A stretch of DNA of 64,000 nucleotides, taken from positions 124,001 to 188,000 of the forward strand of contig FMBT01000344.1 in NCBI GenBank assembly GCA_900095095.1, written 5' to 3'. The position numbers and the translations under genes are program-made. The first letter of the stretch is position 1. Every line of letters starts with the position of its first letter. Source of the stretch: Fragilariopsis cylindrus CCMP1102. Taxonomy: Eukaryota; Bacillariophyta; Bacillariophyceae; Bacillariales; Bacillariaceae. Below are positions 58,107 to 64,000 of the stretch, in pieces. The notes under the pieces are model-generated. The model worked only from the letters and a program-made list of their open reading frames with translations, was not told the DNA's origin and did no database searches.

Positions 58107-58991
58107 ATGACAACGACAACAAGAACGACAACAAGAACGACGACGGCGACAACAACGAAGAGTTTCAATATGATATCTGCTCGATTCTTCATTCTCGCCA
58201 TTATATCTTGCGGCATTTCGGGCGTTGCTGGCTTCATTTCGCAGGTTCCATCTTCTTCCTATTTGTCGACGTCGTCGTCGTCATCATCATCATCATCATC
58301 ATCAATCACATCATCCAGGTTATCTATGGCTGTTATTAGTTTCGATCAATTAGTTTCTAAAGTAGACTGTTATGAAGTTACGGTACCCAAACCTCTTGGT
58401 GTTGTTTTTGGTGAGAATCCTGACCCATTTTTTGGTTTAGTCGTCGACGATGTGTCTGAGGGATTGAATGGCGGCCGTGCTGGTCTTCGAAAAGGAGATA
58501 ATTTGCTGGCAGTGAATGAACAAATAGTAGTGGGCAAAGAATTTGACACCATTATGGGATTATTACAAGATGAACCAAAAAGTTTGAATCTAGTTTTTTT
58601 TAGTGGTCCTGTCTCTCAGTTATATACTATCCTAAACAATCAACTTGACGAGGGAGAAACTGTTTTCGATGACGAAGATGATTATGACGATGAAGACTCA
58701 AAACCGGTTGTTATGGATGAAAATTACGAAACTTCTGTCTATGTGGAAATTAAGGAACAGAAACCATTAACGCTTGGAGACTTTGGGAAAGCATTCAAAA
58801 AAGTTGCGAGTAATTTTTCAGAAACTATGAAGTCCGATCCGGCGGAAGATACCACAAGTACTGATGTTGCCGCCTCTACACAACCCAAGAAGAAAAAAGG
58901 ATTTTTTGGTATTGGTGGAGAATCTGTTCAACTTGACGGACAAGATGCTCAGGGATATAGGCGAGAAAAGAACGAGCCTGATGAATACTAG
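58107..58991 (+). CDS. Plastid-targeted PDZ-domain protein
   Basis: Encodes 294 residues, or 273 from a second Met at 58170, which begins a cleaner signal peptide. The hydrophobic core (FFILAIISCGISG) ends VAG-F, with Phe at +1, and a Ser-rich transit-like stretch follows, as in diatom plastid preproteins. The PDZ core (about 58375-58620) contains KPLGVVFGE, GLVVDDVSEGLNGGRAGLRKGDNLLAVN and LLQDEPKSLNLVFF (each quoted as separate strands of one domain: GLVVDDVSEG, GRAGLRKGDNLLAVN). The C-terminal third is acidic, then Lys-rich. No protease or other catalytic domain is attached. A scaffold role in the plastid is inferred. Confidence 0.75.
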   Translation: MTTTTRTTTRTTTATTTKSFNMISARFFILAIISCGISGVAGFISQVPSSSYLSTSSSSSSSSSSSITSSRLSMAVISFDQLVSKVDCYEVTVPKPLGVVFGENPDPFFGLVVDDVSEGLNGGRAGLRKGDNLLAVNEQIVVGKEFDTIMGLLQDEPKSLNLVFFSGPVSQLYTILNNQLDEGETVFDDEDDYDDEDSKPVVMDENYETSVYVEIKEQKPLTLGDFGKAFKKVASNFSETMKSDPAEDTTSTDVAASTQPKKKKGFFGIGGESVQLDGQDAQGYRREKNEPDEY

Positions 58992-59266
58992 TATCAAGTT
59001 CTCATTTATAAAAACAAATATGAACATTGTTTTTCGGTTCATTTTATATATTTTGTTCTATTTATTCTGATGGAGGGAGGAGTTCGGACGCCATTATGTA
59101 TCAAAATAACATTTATAGCTTTTCCTTTTTCCACTCCATCAACACTACATTAGGAAGTAGACCAGTCGAAATAGCAATTAGCATAGCGGGACATTTGTTT
59201 CGTCGGGATGATTATTCATTCAATTCGACTACATTATCATTTAGTGGAAATAAAAGATGGAAAATA
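58992..59266. other. Short convergent spacer
   Basis: About 275 bp between the PDZ protein (+) and EFL1-like gene (-) stops. Nothing is recognised. Confidence 0.55.
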
Positions 59267-62200
59267 CTATCGTTTTATCGTTCTCTGTTTTTCGGCCGCA
59301 ATGACTGTCCTACTCGAGTCAACTAGCAGCCCTTTGCGTTCCCGAACCTTTCGAATATAGTGTAATGCTGTATTGTCCATTCCCGTACTAACGTCTCCGC
59401 TGGATTGAATCTCCCCAAAGTCTTCGCGTTCTTCGAGTGATGTTGGGATCCAGAATGGATCTTGTTCTAGAATATCCCAATGCGAAAATATCATTTCCGG
59501 GGCGGTTACCTCTCCACTGGATAGACGGAAGAGTTCGGGGGCCAGTCCAAAAGACTCCGCGTGAGGAAGATTCGCAGAAATTAACAACAAATCCGTTCCA
59601 TCAACCATAGAATCTTCCAACACTTTCCCCCTCCTCTTGAATAAAACTGGATATAGAGACCCAAGACCGGCAAAAGATGAATTGAGAGTCAATTTCAGGT
59701 GGCATTCGACCAATCGTGCTGGTCTCGATCTAACAACACGATGCAAGCAAATACAAAAAGGTTAAAGATAAAAATTAGACATGTGTGGGGCGATATTGAA
59801 CATATACATGTGATATTGTAGGACTATCGTCAAGTTTACAAGATTGAATGATCAAATCAAGACTCACAATAAGGCACTACGAATCCCTATCCGAAGGGCG
59901 GCAGCCATCATCCCACCACTCAGCGGACTGGCAGTTTTGAATTCGTTCTCTGACCTCTTGTCTTCTTTCAGCGCCACTTCTAAACCTTCCAATATTACTA
60001 GTACACTCCGAACTGGTTCTTCGCAGATAGGTCCGGCACGCATCGCCATTTGAAATCCTGCAATGAGAGAACCCTTCATTTGGCTTCTCCAGATTTCAAG
60101 AGCAGCTGTATCGACAGAAGTTATTTTTCTTTTTTCGGCATCATTTAATAGGAAACCATTATCACGTATTTCTCTCTGAACCATTTCATATTCCAATAGA
60201 CCACAAACATCACTTTTGGATTCGCCATTATCTTCTTCGAGACTTTGAGCACTAGCGCCCAATTCGAGTTTGTTCGGCACATATATCTCATCTTTTTCAG
60301 AAATCACTCCTGCAACTGTTGTTCCACTTTCAAGCGCAGAGCTTGCAACAATAGCATTTCCACTATCGTCTACTGAAATAACTGTGTCTGCTAGGACTTT
60401 TAAGATAGACTCCGCATTTTGATCCTTTGGAAATCCTAACGCTCGACCTAGTTTGTTTATAGCGTCACTGCAATCTTCGTCGACATCTCCTCCCTTAAGA
60501 GCTTCATAGATCATTGGATCGAGCGGGACAACCCTCATGCTAACGGCACCAACGCGTCCTGAAACAATACTTCGTGCACGACCCCTTTGGGAAAATTCTA
60601 TTCCCTCTTCTTCGTTATAGGGAGGGATCGTCAATTGCCGTAATGGTGGAACTTGTTTCCTACTTTCTGACAAGAATCCTTCAAAGTCCAATTCATTATC
60701 ATCGAACCAAGCGGTTGTTTCTCCAAATTCCACGATGGGTTCCGATATCCGCAACTGTACACCCTTCTTATCACAATAAATATTCTGTAGGTCTAGTATT
60801 GACTGTTCTAAATGCAGCTCACCAAGACATGCTACAATTCGCTCACCCTTCGCAGTGGCCGTTACTTCAACAGCTGCATCGGCTAGACTCAATTTCACGA
60901 GACCCCTTTCAAGGGTGTAAGTATCGGCAGGGTCTATTGCCTCGACATTGACCTTGACTAGGGGACGTTGTATCATATCCGCAAATCCGAGGAGAGGCAT
61001 TCCGTATGGACTATCACTGATAGTTGCTGTCTTGTATTGTACATCTTCCAAATTTTGGATTGCACAGAGATGACCAGCAGGAACTTCATCTACTAGTACG
61101 AATGAGGATCCCATGAGCAAAAAGAGTCGGATAGGACGACTACGTATTATGTTTGGATCATTAAATTTGTGTTTGGGGCCCATAACATGGTAAGTACTTG
61201 ACGTCTTTAGTCGACCACTCAAGACACGTGCCAATCCCAAAATGACGGTAGATGAAGTTTCGTCATTTTCATCATCGATCCTACCAGGATCTCGAATTTG
61301 TGACCGATCAGCCGCCATAAATTTACACACGTACGCAACAGCCGGGGCATCATTTGAAACATCACAAGAGCGAATAGCCACTTTTATTCGTGTGAATTCT
61401 TCCTCGTAATTGTTTTCGTCGGCGCACCCTACGAGTTCTTTTTCTTTTCTTCGTCGTCATCGTTCTTCCTATCGTCGTCACTTTCCTTAGAATCCATTAT
61501 TGCCAATGCTCGTGGTCGTACGTCCTCAGCGGCTTGGATGGGAGAGGGACATATTTCGTAAACGGAATTCAAGACAATATCGCTTAATGGACGATACCGC
61601 CGAAGCAAAGACCGTAACACAGCTTCTTCGGACGTAGAGGAGCCCGTTCGGGTCATAACTTGTTGCAAATTATCTAGTGATGTAATATCAGCAGCGCTCG
61701 TAGCAGATTCGGGCATGGTACTACCCGCTTGCATGGCCTGCAGTACTTGGTCCATACCAGGTGTAGTTGCTTTGATTTCAATCTTTCCTTTGCTTTTGTT
61801 GTTAAATGTCGCGGTAGCAGGGATTCTTCCATCGGAAAATATGTTTGATCCAAGACCACAATATGCCGCTGCCGCAGCAACACCCTCATATATTTCCCAC
61901 AATGGTTGTAATCCATATTCGGCAAAAAGTGGTAGCTGGTTCTGATTTTCTACAGTGACCTTCAGTTTCATCATCTTCCCTGTATTGCTATCTGTATTGC
62001 TATTACTACCATTTGATGGTTGTTGTTTGAAATAGAAATCTCCAAATAGATATTGTTTCAACATAATAGGCTTAATAGGTAGGATTTTGTTGCGAAAAAG
62101 AGATCGGGCAAGAGACGGGACACTAAATCCCCAACCAAATAAAGCACTCGCAAAAACAACATTACCCCGTTGAGCATCAAACGTCCAATTATTACTATCC

Positions 62201-62888
62201 CCCTTGGATAATAATCCACTTTTCTTATTCAATACTCTTTCGTCTTCTCTTCTTTTAGCTCGTTTTGATACGAGCATAGCGGCACATGCTGCATTTACCG
62301 ATTCAATTAGGGATCGTAATCGTATATAAGCTTCGGTAGGTGTTAAACATAGGTCCGTACATAGTCGATCCACTTTATTGATAATCAATATTGGGACGAG
62401 CTGATGAGAATGTGCCTCTCGAACTACTTGATGCGTCCGTGCACACATTCCCTCAACGGCATCAACTACAAGCAAACAACCATCACAACATTGTAATGAA
62501 CTACTAACTTCGGTTGAAAAGTCAGTGTGACCAGGAGAATCAAGTAGATGAACAATTATAGGAGACGACGACGACGACGACGACGATGACGATGACGACG
62601 AAGATCCTCCTTCTGTTGTTGTTGCTGCTGTTCCTGTTGCTTTTTCGCAGCACCCGCATTCGATGGTGTGTACCGATGTCGAAGACCAATCGCTGATGCT
62701 CTCATAGTTATTCCCCGTCGCTGCTCTTCCTCTGTCGAATCAAGATATCGAAGTGTTCCAGCATGGCGTTCTGAAATAATTCCATTCGATTCAATCAAAT
62801 TATCAGCCAGGGTTGTTTTTCCATGATCGACATGTGCACAAATTGTAACAAGCCGCGTCTTATCGGGAGGAAGAAATACTGATGACAT
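59267..62888 (-). CDS. EFL1-like GTPase, 60S ribosome maturation
   Basis: EF-2-related GTPase. In yeast and animals EFL1 works with SBDS to release eIF6 from pre-60S subunits. The start at 62888 gives [20 protein letters not shown] with the P-loop [10 protein letters not shown], the G2 threonine in [18 protein letters not shown] (near 62530) and NKVDRLC (near 62370). The EF-2-like domain II follows, then [12 protein letters not shown] (near 60820) and domains IV-V. A Gln/Ser-rich insertion lies in the G domain. Exon 1 is 62888-59868; an intron (GTGAGT...TAG, 59867-59730) precedes exon 2, 59729-59267. The order and the large insertions suit EFL1 better than EF-2, which lacks them. Two one-base slips are seen, near 62600 (start of the Ser run) and near 61435 (A5 run). 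Each acts like a lost base. Confidence 0.82.
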
Positions 62889-63529
62889 TATCAATGTTCC
62901 AATTACTGCACTTTCTTTCCAACAATGACATGTGTTTGCCTTACATCTACCTAACAACGTAGAGATAATTTTCCAATTACCTGTAGTACAGTAGTATCTT
63001 TCTAACAAGCGAGATGCTACGGTAACGGTATGACGGTATTCAGTGTAACAGTACATGTTTCGAATATTATTGATGTGTACAGTTTTTGTTGATCATAGAT
63101 TAATCATAATCACGACTGGATGAAAATCTAATTCTTAGCGAAGGACGGACGAGACGATTTTTCAAAATAATTTGTTTTTGTTTTTTTGTCGTGAGGCAAA
63201 CTGCCTGATTTTGAATTTTAACGTCTTTCGAATTTGAATCTCTTCGTCTGCTACATACATCACATACTACTACCATATACCGTAATCATTGCATTTTATT
63301 AAAAAGAAAGTGAATAAAAGACTCTGTTGTGTGCACTGTTTTGTACAAGGACTACTGTTACGTTAATCAAGTCTTGTCCTTTTTGCCTCCACCCTTACCG
63401 GTACAGCATATATACATACAAATATATATATATATATATATATATATTCTTTACTGCTTGAGACTGCACTTCGCTTTGTGTTTATCGAAACGCACCGCCT
63501 ACCTTTTTATCATAATCAACATTAAAACA
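62889..63529. other. Divergent intergenic region with TA microsatellite
   Basis: Lies between the EFL1-like start (-) and the last gene (+). A (TA)n run occupies about 63422-63447, some 80 bp before the downstream ATG. Both promoters should be here. Confidence 0.55.
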
Positions 63530-64000
63530 ATGACAACGACGATAAGCTCGTTGGCGTTCGTAGCAGTAAGGAAATCGAATCCTCGTCGACGCCAAAATCT
63601 TCTGATAAAACCGACGCTGTTTCTTCTCGTAATCACTTCTTTTCTGCTATTAGAATATGGTATCACTAGTATAAGTACCAGGAGCAGAAGCAATATATAT
63701 ATTGTACACGCCTTTGATATTCATCAGTCGCGTGGTCGGCATTATCCACCTCCAAGATCTACCACGGCCACTGAACCTCATACTGAAACGATTTTTCCTA
63801 AAACGTCGACACCCGCTGATCTCGAAGAAGAGAACGATGGTATGTTTTCACCGATGCGTCAGAATGAGAAGAGGAAGAAAAAAAGGAAACAAAAGACTCG
63901 ATCACAAGTGAAAAAAATAAAGAGTATATGGGACTCTTCCAGCCCTGTCTTAGTTCAATCTTCATCTCTAAAAACATTCAATTTTGAAACTCCCACAGTA
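63530..64000 (+). CDS. Signal-bearing protein, partial (runs off window)
   Basis: An open frame from the ATG at 63530 to the window edge, 157 codons with no stop. The N-terminus MTTTISSLAFVAVRKSNPRR leads to a hydrophobic core (LFLLVITSFLLLEYGI, about residues 30-45). A segment ending IVHA-FD follows, with Phe placed as in diatom plastid signal cleavage sites, although the distance from the core is long. The remainder is polar, rich in Arg, Lys and Ser, with a basic run (KRKKKRKQKTR). No domain is recognised in the visible part. It may be plastid or secretory; the rest of the gene is outside the window. Confidence 0.6.
   Translation, partial: MTTTISSLAFVAVRKSNPRRRQNLLIKPTLFLLVITSFLLLEYGITSISTRSRSNIYIVHAFDIHQSRGRHYPPPRSTTATEPHTETIFPKTSTPADLEEENDGMFSPMRQNEKRKKKRKQKTRSQVKKIKSIWDSSSPVLVQSSSLKTFNFETPTV

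Noticed and set aside
1-64000. tRNA, rRNA and CRISPR arrays
   Set aside because: No clover-leaf with convincing A and B boxes, no rRNA-like block and no regularly spaced repeats with unique spacers were seen; the tandem repeats present are directly adjacent.

Overview
The window looks like nuclear DNA of a diatom, probably a pennate species. The species itself cannot be fixed from the sequence alone. Four things point this way. Genes have short GT-AG introns of about 100-205 bp. Three proteins open with a hydrophobic signal peptide ending just before a phenylalanine, the plastid-import signature of diatoms. There are two tandem copies of a secreted SET methyltransferase / aminopropyltransferase / AdoMet-decarboxylase-like fusion, a gene type described in diatom genomes and linked to the polyamines of the silica wall. 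There is also a young Ty1/copia element.

Layout, left to right. 1-2766: no recognisable gene. 2767-9150 (+): CBP/p300-type histone acetyltransferase. 9750-10701 (-): secreted SET-domain protein. 11404-13704 (+): secreted-start, multi-membrane-span protein with Cys-rich and Ser/Pro-rich ectodomain. 14287-15757 (-): tRNA-dihydrouridine synthase. 16273-18771 (+): two-pore channel with EF-hands, three exons. 19438-20568 (-): Cof-type HAD phosphatase. 21143-21688 (+): Lys/Ala-rich, probably plastid-targeted, H1-like protein. 21817-22324 (-): tail end of a DEAD-box helicase, probably a relic. 22490-26437 and 28550-32511 (both -): the two fusion paralogues, separated by a 1.45-kb terminal-inverted-repeat element that holds an alternating tandem repeat. 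33887-36490 (-): type II membrane lectin / GH99-like glycosidase. 37277-40604 (-): SPX-EXS phosphate exporter, six exons. 41731-44127 (-): Misato/DML1 family. 44601-52131: Ty1/copia element with identical LTRs. 52798-54605 (+): protein kinase. 55128-57472 (-): sugar transporter, four exons. 58107-58991 (+): plastid PDZ protein. 59267-62888 (-): EFL1-like ribosome-maturation GTPase. 63530-64000 (+): start of a signal-bearing protein that runs off the window.

How the genes relate: there are no operons and most genes look like unlinked housekeeping loci. The exception is the SET group. Three SET proteins lie within 23 kb. Two of them begin with a signal peptide, and the third (22490-26437) has an unresolved 5' end. 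The two large ones carry polyamine-enzyme domains whose decarboxylase part lacks the catalytic residues, so a role in methylating or transferring polyamines in the secretory pathway or silica vesicle is a fair inference.

Quality note: at least eleven places in seven host genes show a one-base frame slip inside an otherwise well conserved protein. Nine behave like a lost base, and several sit in or beside homopolymers. This looks more like consensus error in the assembly than decay. The gene spans below therefore cover both sides of each slip.
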